From an uncultured Sulfurovum sp. (lineage in GTDB: Bacteria; Campylobacterota; Campylobacteria; Campylobacterales; Sulfurovaceae), in the NCBI GenBank assembly GCA_947311605.1, contig CAMZLC010000090.1, forward strand, positions 1 to 20,421: a stretch of DNA of 20,421 nt. Reading direction: 5' to 3'. This document shows, one piece after another, positions 1 through 6,932 of the stretch; position 1 is the stretch's first letter; every line of letters starts with the position of its first letter. A program made the position numbers and the translations under genes. The notes under the pieces are model-generated. The model saw only the letters and a list, made by a program, of their open reading frames with translations, made no database searches and was not told the DNA's origin.

Positions 1-44
1 AGTGCCTGTTCCCAGCGGTCTCTGGATCGGTGTTGCTCTGACAT
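1..44 (-). CDS. Start of an unidentified gene running off the window edge
   Basis: On the minus strand an ATG at 44-42 overlaps the fbp stop codon as TAATG, and the frame stays open to the window edge, giving MSEQHRSRDRWEQA. A GGGG about seven bases upstream, inside the last codons of fbp, could serve as ribosome binding site. The TAATG overlap is typical of a coupled downstream gene in the same operon. Fourteen residues are too few to identify a family. In related Campylobacterota I recall metG lying downstream of fbp, sometimes with one gene between, but these residues do not look like a MetG N-terminus. Confidence 0.4.
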   Translation of the reverse strand, partial: MSEQHRSRDRWEQA

Positions 45-892
45 TAGGCGACCCCATAGGCTTCTTTGAGCATTCGGATCTCATGATGTGATCCGAAAAA
101 GCAGGGAGTTCTGGCATGTGGATGGGTGACGGTCAGTTCCAATAGTGGGCGACCCTTTTCGTCGATCGCCTCTCCGCCTGCCGCCTCAAAGATCAGCGCA
201 AAGGGCAGTACCTCGAAGAGCACCCTGAGCTTTCCATTGGGGTTGTCGGTGGTACTGGGGTAGCTGAAGAGTCCCCCACCTTTGACCAGGATTTGGTGCA
301 GATCCGGCACCATGCCCCCGCTGTAGCGCAGTCTGTATCCACTAGCAAAAAGCCCATGGATGAATGCCATATGCTTCTCCTGCCAGTGCTTCTGGGAGCC
401 GCCAGAGGCATTGAGCTTGCCTTTCTCCTGTAGTGCGATGGGATGAAAGGGCTGATAGGCACCGTGGGTGTAGCGGTATCTCAGCGGCGACTCTCCCCGG
501 GTGACGGTAACCAGCTCGATGCGGGGACCAAAGACCACATAGGCAGCGCCTGCCAGCGTCTCTCCGCTGGGCGCTCCGTCATAGATCGCAAAGATCGATC
601 CGACAGCCAGATTGGCATCCACGATGCTGGAGCCATCTAGCGGGTCGTAGCAGAGGGTATACTTGCCCTCGCTGTGGCACTGCATGACCTCCTCTTTCTC
701 CTCAGAGATCAGGGCGCAGACCTCAGGGTTGCCGCTAAAGGCTTTTTCTATCAAGAGGTCACAAGCGACATCCAGCTTGAGTTGCTGATCTCCTGTGGCA
801 TTGGTACCGTCCACATAGCCGGTATCCTCATTGACAATCAATTGATCGATCTGCAGTGCCACCTCTTTGATGGTCTCAAATATTTTTTGCAT
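44..892 (-). CDS. fbp: Class 1 fructose-1,6-bisphosphatase
   Basis: Hydrolyses fructose 1,6-bisphosphate to fructose 6-phosphate and phosphate, the committed cytoplasmic step of gluconeogenesis. The 282-residue protein carries the metal-binding acidic pair at residues 64-65 (ALISEEKE) and the family signature DPLDGSS at 83-89, whose aspartates bind Mg2+. The later glycine- and tyrosine-rich sugar-phosphate region (GGLFSYPST) is also present. It is a little shorter than the E. coli enzyme (about 330 residues), as I recall is usual for Campylobacterota. The ATG abuts the stop codon of mobB with no spacer, so it is translated as part of the minus-strand operon. Its presence fits an autotrophic or gluconeogenic lifestyle. 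Confidence 0.95.
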   Translation of the reverse strand: MQKIFETIKEVALQIDQLIVNEDTGYVDGTNATGDQQLKLDVACDLLIEKAFSGNPEVCALISEEKEEVMQCHSEGKYTLCYDPLDGSSIVDANLAVGSIFAIYDGAPSGETLAGAAYVVFGPRIELVTVTRGESPLRYRYTHGAYQPFHPIALQEKGKLNASGGSQKHWQEKHMAFIHGLFASGYRLRYSGGMVPDLHQILVKGGGLFSYPSTTDNPNGKLRVLFEVLPFALIFEAAGGEAIDEKGRPLLELTVTHPHARTPCFFGSHHEIRMLKEAYGVA

Positions 893-1387
893 CTATAGCT
901 CCATACTGTTTTGGTCTATCCATTCAATTATAGCATCGGTATCATTTAAATCAAGTATAGTGAGCGACTCCGGAAGGTCATATTCGGAGAGATCGATGCT
1001 CTCGTCGATCGCAATGGCTTGGACTACAGTGAGATAACTCTCCTCTATCTTGTCGCGGAAGATACCGAGTCTTGGCAGCGGCAGGGTCTTGAGTCCTTCG
1101 ACCATCAGCAGGTCAAAGTCTCCGAACATCTCGGCGATCCCTGCAACCTCTCTGCTGCGATGTGAGAAAAGGGTGGTGCGGGTAGGGGAGATGACCGCCA
1201 CATCTGCACCTGTCTTGAAGAAGCGGTCGCTGTCTTTGCCTTGTCGGTCAAAGTCTGCTTTGTCTGAGGGGTCATGTTTGATGATCGCCACCCTTCTCTG
1301 TGTGACCAGTCTTTGGGCGATCTTCTCTACAAGGGTAGTCTTTCCGCTGCCGGAAGGACCGGTAAATGCGATGGCTTTTCGTGACAC
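893..1387 (-). CDS. mobB: Molybdopterin-guanine dinucleotide biosynthesis adaptor MobB
   Basis: GTP-binding accessory protein of molybdenum cofactor maturation; the family works with MobA in attaching GMP to molybdopterin. The 164-residue protein begins almost directly with a Walker A P-loop, GPSGSGKTT at residues 10-18, followed by the conserved KHD (IIKHDPSDKADFDRQGKDS) that typifies MobB and by LLMVEGLK in the middle. The start is GTG at 1387, chosen because AGGAG lies five bases upstream. That Shine-Dalgarno is built partly from the TAG stop of the preceding transglycosylase gene. The stop codon directly touches the fbp ATG. Length is normal for a stand-alone MobB. It implies that the cell uses bis-MGD enzymes such as nitrate or formate oxidoreductases, though none is in the window. 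Confidence 0.92.
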   Translation of the reverse strand: MSRKAIAFTGPSGSGKTTLVEKIAQRLVTQRRVAIIKHDPSDKADFDRQGKDSDRFFKTGADVAVISPTRTTLFSHRSREVAGIAEMFGDFDLLMVEGLKTLPLPRLGIFRDKIEESYLTVVQAIAIDESIDLSEYDLPESLTILDLNDTDAIIEWIDQNSMEL

Positions 1388-1395
1388 AGGTACTC

Positions 1396-2934
1396 CTATT
1401 TTCTAAATTTGTCTGTTTTTTTCGGTATATGAAGCACAGAGAGAAGCTCGCTTATGCGCAAGGATACGCCAAGCTTGTTCATATAGATCACATAATTGAC
1501 CAATACATGTTTCCCGTAGCGTTTTGCTTGCGCATTAGGAAGTTTCTCTATGCTAAGATAAGGTTCGTATCCTTTAGCGTTTCGGAAAAATGATTTATTT
1601 CTCAGTATGCCTCGGGTAAATCCTATCCCGGCATTGTAGGCATAAGCGATAAAGAGCGGATGTTGTAGCCACTTGGTTAGATAATTCATGTGCTCATTGG
1701 CATAGATGAGGGCTGTTTTGGGATCAAACATATCATCATAGTCTATCTTCTCTTTTCGCTGTTTGGAGAGGTGGTCTATCAGAAATGGCATGATCTGCAT
1801 CATGCCTAGTGCATAGGAGGAGGAGATGGAGGCGGGGATAAATCTACTCTCCTGTCTGGCTATGGCGTAGAGGATCGCCTGCCTGCCCTTGGGAAGCTTG
1901 GAGAGTATATCCTGGTACGGCATGGGAAAATAGTGCTCTTTGTAGCGACTCTGCTTTGACTTGATATAGGTATAAAAGCCTACAGATTCACGAGAGAAGT
2001 ACTGGTCTGCAAGCTTGCCTAGTTTGCTTCTTTTAGAAAAGATCTTTTTTTTGAGTGCTTTCCAATAAAACGGATCAGAAATTTTTTCTGGATCGAGAAG
2101 TCTTTTTTTTGGCAAGTTTGGTGTGGGATAGTTTGGATATTTTTTGTGTAAAAAATCTCTCGCCAAGAGTGTATAGATATTGAGATCATAGCTTTTGATT
2201 AGCGTGCGAAGATAGCTTTTTTTCTTGGCCAGGAGATACTCCCAAAACAGTATCATATCCAGAGATTCCCTGTCCGAGGCCTTGCGTGAGGCGAGCTCAA
2301 AGTACTGCATGGCCAGCAACTTGTTGTTTTCTCTTATTGCGGTAAGCGCAAGTATTGCTAGCGCATCAGAGTCCAGACCATTCTTCGACGGAGGAGGATA
2401 GACGTATGCCTGTTTGATGTTTTTGAGATTCTCCTTCTCTATCTTTCTGATACAGTCATCAAATTTTGAATAAAGACAGAGTTTTAGCCATAGCTTTTTA
2501 GGGATAGCATGGTCGAGCAGTTTTCTCCCTCTTTTTCCTATATGATTAAATACGTATATTTTTTCCGAATTTTCAAGCTTCAACCACTCCGAAAAAGGTT
2601 TTTTGCTTTTCATTATGGCTTTTACTTTAGCTCTTCTTTTTTTGCGTTTCTCTTTTATCTTTGGGCTTACATGTACGATATACCAGCCTTTTGCAGGTGG
2701 AGATTTTCTGCCGACTTTTCTCTTGTAGGCTTTTTTTATTTTGCTGCTAACAAATTTTGCCTCGTAGATAATTTTTTTAGCTTCCTCTTTGGTAGTGCGA
2801 GACTCCCTTAGTAGCCTCCAGATATAATAGTCCTTTTCCACGCTTCTGGGCATCCGGTGCACCTCTGCGTAGCTGAACTGTTTGGCATCGATCAGTATTG
2901 ATGTCAGCAAGAGGAGCAGTACTGAAAATCGCAT
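1396..2934 (-). CDS. slt: Soluble lytic murein transglycosylase (Slt family, GH23)
   Basis: Periplasmic enzyme predicted to cleave the MurNAc-GlcNAc bond of peptidoglycan with formation of 1,6-anhydroMurNAc. The 512-residue product has an N-terminal signal peptide (MRFSVLLLLLTSILIDA), a long basic alpha-helical region resembling the superhelical U/L domains of Slt70, and a C-terminal SLT domain. In that domain the catalytic glutamate is E362 in AIARQESRF, followed by the GMMQIMP motif and AYNAGIG. The ATG at 2934 lies ten bases after the yggT stop. The region after residue 50 is unusually rich in lysine and arginine. It belongs to the minus-strand operon with yggT upstream and mobB downstream; as I recall, the same order occurs in Campylobacter and partly in Helicobacter. 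Confidence 0.92.
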   Translation of the reverse strand: MRFSVLLLLLTSILIDAKQFSYAEVHRMPRSVEKDYYIWRLLRESRTTKEEAKKIIYEAKFVSSKIKKAYKRKVGRKSPPAKGWYIVHVSPKIKEKRKKRRAKVKAIMKSKKPFSEWLKLENSEKIYVFNHIGKRGRKLLDHAIPKKLWLKLCLYSKFDDCIRKIEKENLKNIKQAYVYPPPSKNGLDSDALAILALTAIRENNKLLAMQYFELASRKASDRESLDMILFWEYLLAKKKSYLRTLIKSYDLNIYTLLARDFLHKKYPNYPTPNLPKKRLLDPEKISDPFYWKALKKKIFSKRSKLGKLADQYFSRESVGFYTYIKSKQSRYKEHYFPMPYQDILSKLPKGRQAILYAIARQESRFIPASISSSYALGMMQIMPFLIDHLSKQRKEKIDYDDMFDPKTALIYANEHMNYLTKWLQHPLFIAYAYNAGIGFTRGILRNKSFFRNAKGYEPYLSIEKLPNAQAKRYGKHVLVNYVIYMNKLGVSLRISELLSVLHIPKKTDKFRK

Positions 2935-2944
2935 CTATTGCCTA

Positions 2945-3208
2945 CTAGTAAAAGATAGAGCAGAGTATCTGAGGAATAAACTGCAGCACCAGGATGATCG
3001 CGATAGGACTAAAATCCATACCGGAGATGATCAGAAAAGGCAGATATTTTCGTGCATACAGAAAAACCGGTTCTGTGACACGGTAGATAAACTGTACCGC
3101 AGGATTATATCTGTTGGGCTGAAAATAGGTCATCAGCACGGCAATGATCAGTATCCAGATGTAAATCGAAACGGCTGCATTGAGCAGAAAACAAAAAAGT
3201 CCTATCAT
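2945..3208 (-). CDS. YggT family integral membrane protein
   Basis: An 87-residue protein with two hydrophobic segments, roughly residues 3-27 and 62-82. Between them is a central stretch, NRYNPAVQFIYRVTEPVF, that matches the conserved YggT core (NP..........P.L.P.R). The molecular role of YggT proteins is poorly defined; some family members are linked to osmotic tolerance or to cell division and shape. I place the start at ATG 3208, which overlaps the gltX-like stop as ATGA and has GAGG seven to eight bases upstream. A GTG at 3217 would add three residues but has no usable ribosome binding site. The overlap implies translational coupling. Confidence 0.85.
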   Translation of the reverse strand: MIGLFCFLLNAAVSIYIWILIIAVLMTYFQPNRYNPAVQFIYRVTEPVFLYARKYLPFLIISGMDFSPIAIILVLQFIPQILCSIFY

Positions 3209-4467
3209 GGGGTGCACCTCGCTATTTCTGTAATATAGGGTTTGATGGTCGCATAGATCGCTTGCAACTCCGGTCCGCTTTGGGTACCGGTCATCAGGTA
3301 TCGCAACGGCTTACTGAGCCTCTCTCTTTCTGTCCCGCTCTGCGTGACGATATGTTGTGTGAACGCCTCAAAAGTATCAAGCATCGGAGCCGTCTGGACC
3401 ACTGCGGCAATGCGCCGCATCTCTGCCGACGCTTCTCCAGTACAGGGCTTGGGCGCAAAGATCGCTTTGATTCTTTTCTCCAGTGCATTGATTGTCTGTG
3501 CTTCTGGGAGGTAGAGTTTGAGTAGCGCACCGATATCGGCATCGGCAAAGCCAAAGATACGGGAGAGTGACAGAGGATCCATCGCTTCAAGATGCTCTCT
3601 GTTGAGCTGATACAGCCTCTTCTTGTCGAAGGCGACAGGATCCCTGGAGAGCTTGTCCAGATCAAACCATGCCAATGCCTCAGGCAGTGTAAATCGTAGA
3701 TCGGGTGTCCTGATGCCCAGTGAGAGCAGGTGGTTAAGGATCGCATCGGGGAGAAGCCCTTCCTCTAGCAGTGCTTTGATGCTGCCGCATGCCTCCCTTT
3801 TACTGAGGAGTGCAGGCAACTGAAGGTATTCCGTATTTGCAGTATAGCCCAGCGACTGCTTGATATAGGTCTGTCTGGAGAGCGTGTCGGGATACTTCTC
3901 ACTGTGGACGACGAGAGTGACACCGGAGAGGAGATCATCACAGGCGGAGGCAAATTCACGGGTGGGTGTGCCGTCAGTCTTCAGGAGTGTGAAGGCACTC
4001 ATCTCTGAGGGGTCTGTGCTGATCCGACCTTGTACCATATCTGTAAAGAAGATCGCAGTTTCGGGCGCTTTGATACAGAGGGCAAAGGGCAGTTTTTCTG
4101 TTTTGATCCGTTGCGAGATCTGCTTCTGGTCTCGCAGGCAGCTGTTGTCATGGCAGCAGTGTGCCGCATCCTCTGTCTCGCAGATGCAGGCAAAGGCTTT
4201 GTCCTGCTCCATGAGCCGAAGGGCAAACTGCTGATACCTGCCCAGACGCTCACTCTGATAGAAGAGTTGATCCTGCCCGATGGCAAATTTTTTGAGCAGC
4301 GCCAGTGTGTCCTGCGCTTTGCTGGTGGCATGATCTGCTTCCCCTAGGTCTTCTACATGCGCGATAAACTGTTGGCTCCGCTGTCTGGAGAGGAGGTAGC
4401 CTACGAGTGCCACGCGCATCTCCTCTATGGAGAGATCGGCGACAGAGGAGAAGGCAAATTTAAGCAT
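3205..4467 (-). CDS. gltX: Degenerate glutamyl-tRNA synthetase paralogue (GltX2-type, probable pseudo-enzyme)
   Basis: A 420-residue protein that aligns over its whole length with class I glutamyl-tRNA synthetases. The N-terminus reads MLKFAFSSVADLSIEEMRVA where the family has a RFAPSPTG-D-x-HIGN-type sequence, so the HIGH motif and most of the ATP pocket are replaced. The RIEDTD block is HVEDLG, YNFA is REFA, and RGEDH is HSEKY, so several glutamate-contacting residues known from bacterial GluRS are missing. The KMSKS loop survives only as ALLSKR. In contrast, ADGTPT-like (TDGTPTREFA), the GLLPDAILNHLLSLG helix and the anticodon-binding end (LSKPLRYLMTGTQSGPEL) are well kept. The frame is intact and coupled to neighbours, which argues for a retained non-aminoacylating role. 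Position matches the second GluRS (charging tRNA-Gln in Helicobacter). A low-activity enzyme cannot be excluded. Confidence 0.85.
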   Translation of the reverse strand: MLKFAFSSVADLSIEEMRVALVGYLLSRQRSQQFIAHVEDLGEADHATSKAQDTLALLKKFAIGQDQLFYQSERLGRYQQFALRLMEQDKAFACICETEDAAHCCHDNSCLRDQKQISQRIKTEKLPFALCIKAPETAIFFTDMVQGRISTDPSEMSAFTLLKTDGTPTREFASACDDLLSGVTLVVHSEKYPDTLSRQTYIKQSLGYTANTEYLQLPALLSKREACGSIKALLEEGLLPDAILNHLLSLGIRTPDLRFTLPEALAWFDLDKLSRDPVAFDKKRLYQLNREHLEAMDPLSLSRIFGFADADIGALLKLYLPEAQTINALEKRIKAIFAPKPCTGEASAEMRRIAAVVQTAPMLDTFEAFTQHIVTQSGTERERLSKPLRYLMTGTQSGPELQAIYATIKPYITEIARCTP

Positions 4468-4469
4468 AC

Positions 4470-4649
4470 TTAGTCGTCCTTGTCACTGCTACCGCCTGTG
4501 ACAGTATTGACCACGGCACCACCAGCAGCACCTGCGACATCAAGGGTAGTGCCGACCACGGCACCTGCCAGTTTGACAGGGGCGGTGATTACTTGTGTGC
4601 AGCCGGAAAAGAGGAAGAGCAGGGTGAGGTATAGTATCTGTTTTTTCAT
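4470..4649 (-). CDS. Small Gly/Ala-rich lipoprotein
   Basis: A 59-residue protein starting at ATG 4649: MKKQILYLTLLFLFSGC is a lipoprotein signal peptide with lipobox FSGC and lipidated cysteine at residue 17. The mature part is only about 43 residues, rich in alanine, glycine and valine with a glycine-zipper look (AGAVVGTTLDVAGAAGGAVV), and ends in an acidic SSDKDD. A TTG at 4670 would add seven residues before the signal peptide and is less likely. No strong ribosome binding site is visible. It is the first gene of the minus-strand operon, two bases before the gltX-like ATG, and its last codons contain the AAGGA that probably serves that gene. Function unknown; a membrane-associated outer-membrane or inner-membrane lipoprotein is inferred. 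Confidence 0.75.
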   Translation of the reverse strand: MKKQILYLTLLFLFSGCTQVITAPVKLAGAVVGTTLDVAGAAGGAVVNTVTGGSSDKDD

Positions 4650-4709
4650 GTCGGTATTGTACTGAAACAATCTTGATATCTGTCCTATTCCAAGAGATAA
4701 TGATTATTC

Positions 4710-4718
4710 TGCTATACT
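4710..4718 (+). promoter_or_regulatory. Extended -10 promoter of the DEAD-box helicase gene
   Basis: TGCTATACT fits an extended -10 (TGn plus TATACT) for the housekeeping sigma factor, 60 bases before the rhlE start. No -35 of the TTGACA type stands at the usual distance, as is common in Campylobacterota. The start of transcription would fall near 4725, just upstream of the palindrome at 4730-4741. The divergent minus-strand operon must also start in this 128-base gap, but I see no comparably clear -10 for it. Confidence 0.5.
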
Positions 4719-4729
4719 CCCGACCACTA

Positions 4730-4741
4730 AGAAGTACTTCT
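4730..4741. repeat. 12-bp perfect palindrome in the rhlE leader
   Basis: AGAAGTACTTCT is a perfect palindrome that would lie at about +5 to +16 of the rhlE transcript in the intergenic region between two divergent units. Its position suits a repressor site acting on either promoter, or a small leader hairpin. A chance occurrence of a 12-bp palindrome in this AT-rich gap is also possible. Confidence 0.3.
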
Positions 4742-4777
4742 CAAAGATTATCTTCCCAAAAAATTATAAGGTTTACC

Positions 4778-5992
4778 ATGTCATTTACAAAATTAGGATT
4801 GTCACAGCCATTGCTGCGCGCTATCAAAGACCAGGGCTATGATGCCCCTACACCGATACAAGAACAGGCGATTCCGCTCATTATCCAAAAAAGAGATATT
4901 CTCGCAGCTGCACAGACTGGTACAGGTAAAACTGCCGGCTTTACCCTCCCCATACTGCACAGGCTGGCACACACCAAGCCGCATATGCAAAAAAAGCAGA
5001 TCCGTGCATTGGTCTTGACGCCGACCAGGGAATTGGCAGCACAGGTGCATGAGAGCGTGCGCACCTATGGCAAGCATCTCCCCTATAGATCTACGGTGAT
5101 CTTTGGTGGGGTAGGGATCAACCCACAGATCGCTACGCTGCGCAAAGGGGTGGATATCGTGATTGCTACACCGGGTAGGCTGCTTGATCTGGCTTCTCAA
5201 AAAGCCATTGATTTCTCGCAGCTGGAGTTTCTGGTACTGGATGAGGCAGACCGTATGCTGGATATGGGGTTTATTCATGACATCAAACGTATCCTCAAGA
5301 TGCTTCCTCCACACAGGCAGACACTGCTGTTTTCTGCTACCTTTTCTCCGGAGATCAAGAAGCTGGCTTCAGGCATGCTGCACAATCCTGCATTGGTCGA
5401 GGTGGCTAGGGAGAACAGCACTGTGGAAAAAATTGTACAGACTGTCCATCTTGTGGATAGATCAAGAAAAAGGGAACTGCTGGTCAAGCTAATCAAAGAG
5501 CATGACTGGCAGCAGGTGCTGGTCTTTACCCGTACGAAACATGGTGCCAACCGCTTGACTAAGCAACTGGAGGAGGCAGGTATCACTGCCGCTGCCATCC
5601 ATGGCAACAAAAGCCAGGGAGCCAGAACCAAGGCATTGGCAGGATTCAAGGCCAAGGAGGTGCGGGTATTGGTAGCGACAGATATTGCTGCGCGCGGGTT
5701 GGATATCAACGACCTGCCCCATGTGGTCAATTTCGAGCTGCCCAATGTGGCAGAGGACTATGTGCACCGTATCGGAAGAACAGGCAGGGCAGGCAAACAG
5801 GGAGAAGCACTCTCCTTGGTCTGTGTGGATGAGCATGCACTGCTCAGAGGGATAGAGAAATTCATGAAGCAGAAGATCAAAAAAGTAGAGATCCAGGGAT
5901 TTTCCCCCAATCCTGACATCAAAGCCGAGCCGATACAGAATGGCTCAGGTGGTAGGAAAAACGGCAACAGGGGACAACGGAAAAGAAGATAA
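4778..5992 (+). CDS. rhlE: DEAD-box ATP-dependent RNA helicase, RhlE type
   Basis: Cytoplasmic RNA helicase that unwinds short duplexes or remodels RNPs with ATP, likely in ribosome assembly or RNA turnover. The 404-residue protein shows every superfamily 2 motif in order: Q motif PTPIQEQ (25-31), Walker A AQTGTGKT (45-52), PTRELA (82-87), TPGR (131-134), DEAD (155-158), SAT (186-188), then in domain 2 VLVFTRT, ATDIAARGLDI and HRIGRTGRAG. The C-terminus is short and basic (GGRKNGNRGQRKRR), an RNA-binding tail as in RhlE. The start is ATG 4778, with AAGG six bases upstream; the frame is open further up to 4673 but that part does not resemble the family. It has its own promoter and no partner gene. 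Exact paralogue (RhlE, CsdA, SrmB) cannot be fixed from motifs alone. Confidence 0.93.
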   Translation: MSFTKLGLSQPLLRAIKDQGYDAPTPIQEQAIPLIIQKRDILAAAQTGTGKTAGFTLPILHRLAHTKPHMQKKQIRALVLTPTRELAAQVHESVRTYGKHLPYRSTVIFGGVGINPQIATLRKGVDIVIATPGRLLDLASQKAIDFSQLEFLVLDEADRMLDMGFIHDIKRILKMLPPHRQTLLFSATFSPEIKKLASGMLHNPALVEVARENSTVEKIVQTVHLVDRSRKRELLVKLIKEHDWQQVLVFTRTKHGANRLTKQLEEAGITAAAIHGNKSQGARTKALAGFKAKEVRVLVATDIAARGLDINDLPHVVNFELPNVAEDYVHRIGRTGRAGKQGEALSLVCVDEHALLRGIEKFMKQKIKKVEIQGFSPNPDIKAEPIQNGSGGRKNGNRGQRKRR

Positions 5993-6089
5993 TATTTTCT
6001 AATATCATATCTAAGGCAATACTCAGGTAGCGAAAATAGTATAAAATATAAACTTTTTATCGTGTTCTCTGAAAACTTTGATTTTTTTT

Positions 6090-6098
6090 TGCTACAAT
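6090..6098 (+). promoter_or_regulatory. Extended -10 promoter of the L,D-transpeptidase gene
   Basis: TGCTACAAT (TGn plus TACAAT) follows a run of T residues at 6082-6090, the pattern expected of epsilonproteobacterial sigma-70 promoters, where T-rich tracts replace the -35. Transcription would begin near 6105-6107, giving a leader of about 40 bases. A second, weaker candidate, TATAAA at about 6040-6045, lies upstream. The gap 5993-6144 holds nothing else that I can recognise except the inverted repeat next to the start codon. Confidence 0.5.
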
Positions 6099-6100
6099 GA

Positions 6101-6138
6101 TCCCCTATATTTTTTACCATCAATCGGTAAACAGGGGA
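6101..6138 (+). repeat. Nested inverted repeat overlapping the ldt ribosome binding site
   Basis: Outer arms TCCCCT (6101-6106) and AGGGGA (6133-6138) enclose inner arms TTTACC (6113-6118) and GGTAAA (6126-6131) with a seven-base loop. The right outer arm is the Shine-Dalgarno of the L,D-transpeptidase gene. If the transcript starts early enough to include the left arm, the hairpin would hide the ribosome binding site. If it starts at the A at 6107, only the inner hairpin forms. Confidence 0.4.
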
Positions 6139-6144
6139 TGTAAG

Positions 6145-6900
6145 ATGAAGAAGAAGTTGCTATTATTGCTGAGCCTCTGGCTCATTTTGGGTGTTTCTGC
6201 CTATGCAGGCAAGCGTATCGTGGTGGATCTCTCCACACAAACAGCGACTGCCTACGAAAATGGTTCGCAGGTATTCAGTGGGAATATCTCTACCGGTACA
6301 GCGAAACGGCCGACGCCTACAGGCAGTTACCGTGTGCTGGAAAAAGATATTGACCATGTCTCTACCAGTTGGCCCAAGCCTCATGGCGGTGCCAAAATGC
6401 ACTATATGCTGAGGCTGACCAATTATGGTATTGCTATGCATTTGGGCTTTGTGCCAAGCTATCCTGCCTCACACGGCTGCATCAGATTGCAAAATGGTTT
6501 TGCACAGAAAATGTATCGCTGGGCGCATGTGGGGGTTCCGGTGCGTGTCGTTGGACATGCCCCGGCAAGAGTATATCGCAGTATCACCAGAAGAAGCACC
6601 CATAAAAAGAAAAAAACCAGCAAAAAGCTGACTGCGCTGGAGGTATTCGGCGCCTCTCCTAAAACAGAGGGGGTATTTGCACCCAAAAGAGGCATCGTGA
6701 CCAAAGTAAAAAAGAGCTATGTAGAGACCAAAAAGAAGCGCACAAAGCCTGTCTCGTATCGGGAGCCCAGTACACTGGATATTTTGAGCAGCTCACCCAA
6801 GGCAGTCAAAAGAGTTGAAGCTGCACAAAAGGAAAAATGGCAAAAGAGACCCAAAAGAAAAGCGCCAAGGGTTGACCCATTGAAGGCCATGCGCGCATAA
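6145..6900 (+). CDS. L,D-transpeptidase (YkuD domain) with long basic C-terminal tail
   Basis: Exported enzyme predicted to cross-link peptidoglycan stem peptides (3-3 links) or attach substrates to them. The 251-residue product has a Sec signal peptide (MKKKLLLLLSLWLILGVSAYA), then a YkuD domain at about 22-137. The TPTGSY motif lies near residue 57, and the catalytic block has His99 (AMHLGF) followed by SHGCIRL with Cys112 as nucleophile. After residue 140 there is an unusual tail of about 110 residues, rich in Lys and Arg (THKKKKTSKK, KRTKPVS, RPKRKAPR), without recognisable domain, perhaps for binding cell wall or anionic polymers. The start is ATG 6145, because it has AGGGG at good distance and opens the signal peptide; the frame extends upstream to 6097 without merit. 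Confidence 0.88.
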   Translation: MKKKLLLLLSLWLILGVSAYAGKRIVVDLSTQTATAYENGSQVFSGNISTGTAKRPTPTGSYRVLEKDIDHVSTSWPKPHGGAKMHYMLRLTNYGIAMHLGFVPSYPASHGCIRLQNGFAQKMYRWAHVGVPVRVVGHAPARVYRSITRRSTHKKKKTSKKLTALEVFGASPKTEGVFAPKRGIVTKVKKSYVETKKKRTKPVSYREPSTLDILSSSPKAVKRVEAAQKEKWQKRPKRKAPRVDPLKAMRA

Positions 6901-6932
6901 GTAGAGTGGAGAAAAAAGAAGGGGTGGGAAAG

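Noticed and set aside
4673..4777. N-terminal extension of the helicase frame
   Set aside because: The extension covers the promoter, does not resemble the family, and ATG 4778 has its own Shine-Dalgarno.
4802..5314. Minus-strand open frame opposite the helicase gene
   Set aside because: The plus strand encodes conserved DEAD-box motifs throughout this interval, and the minus frame resembles no family.
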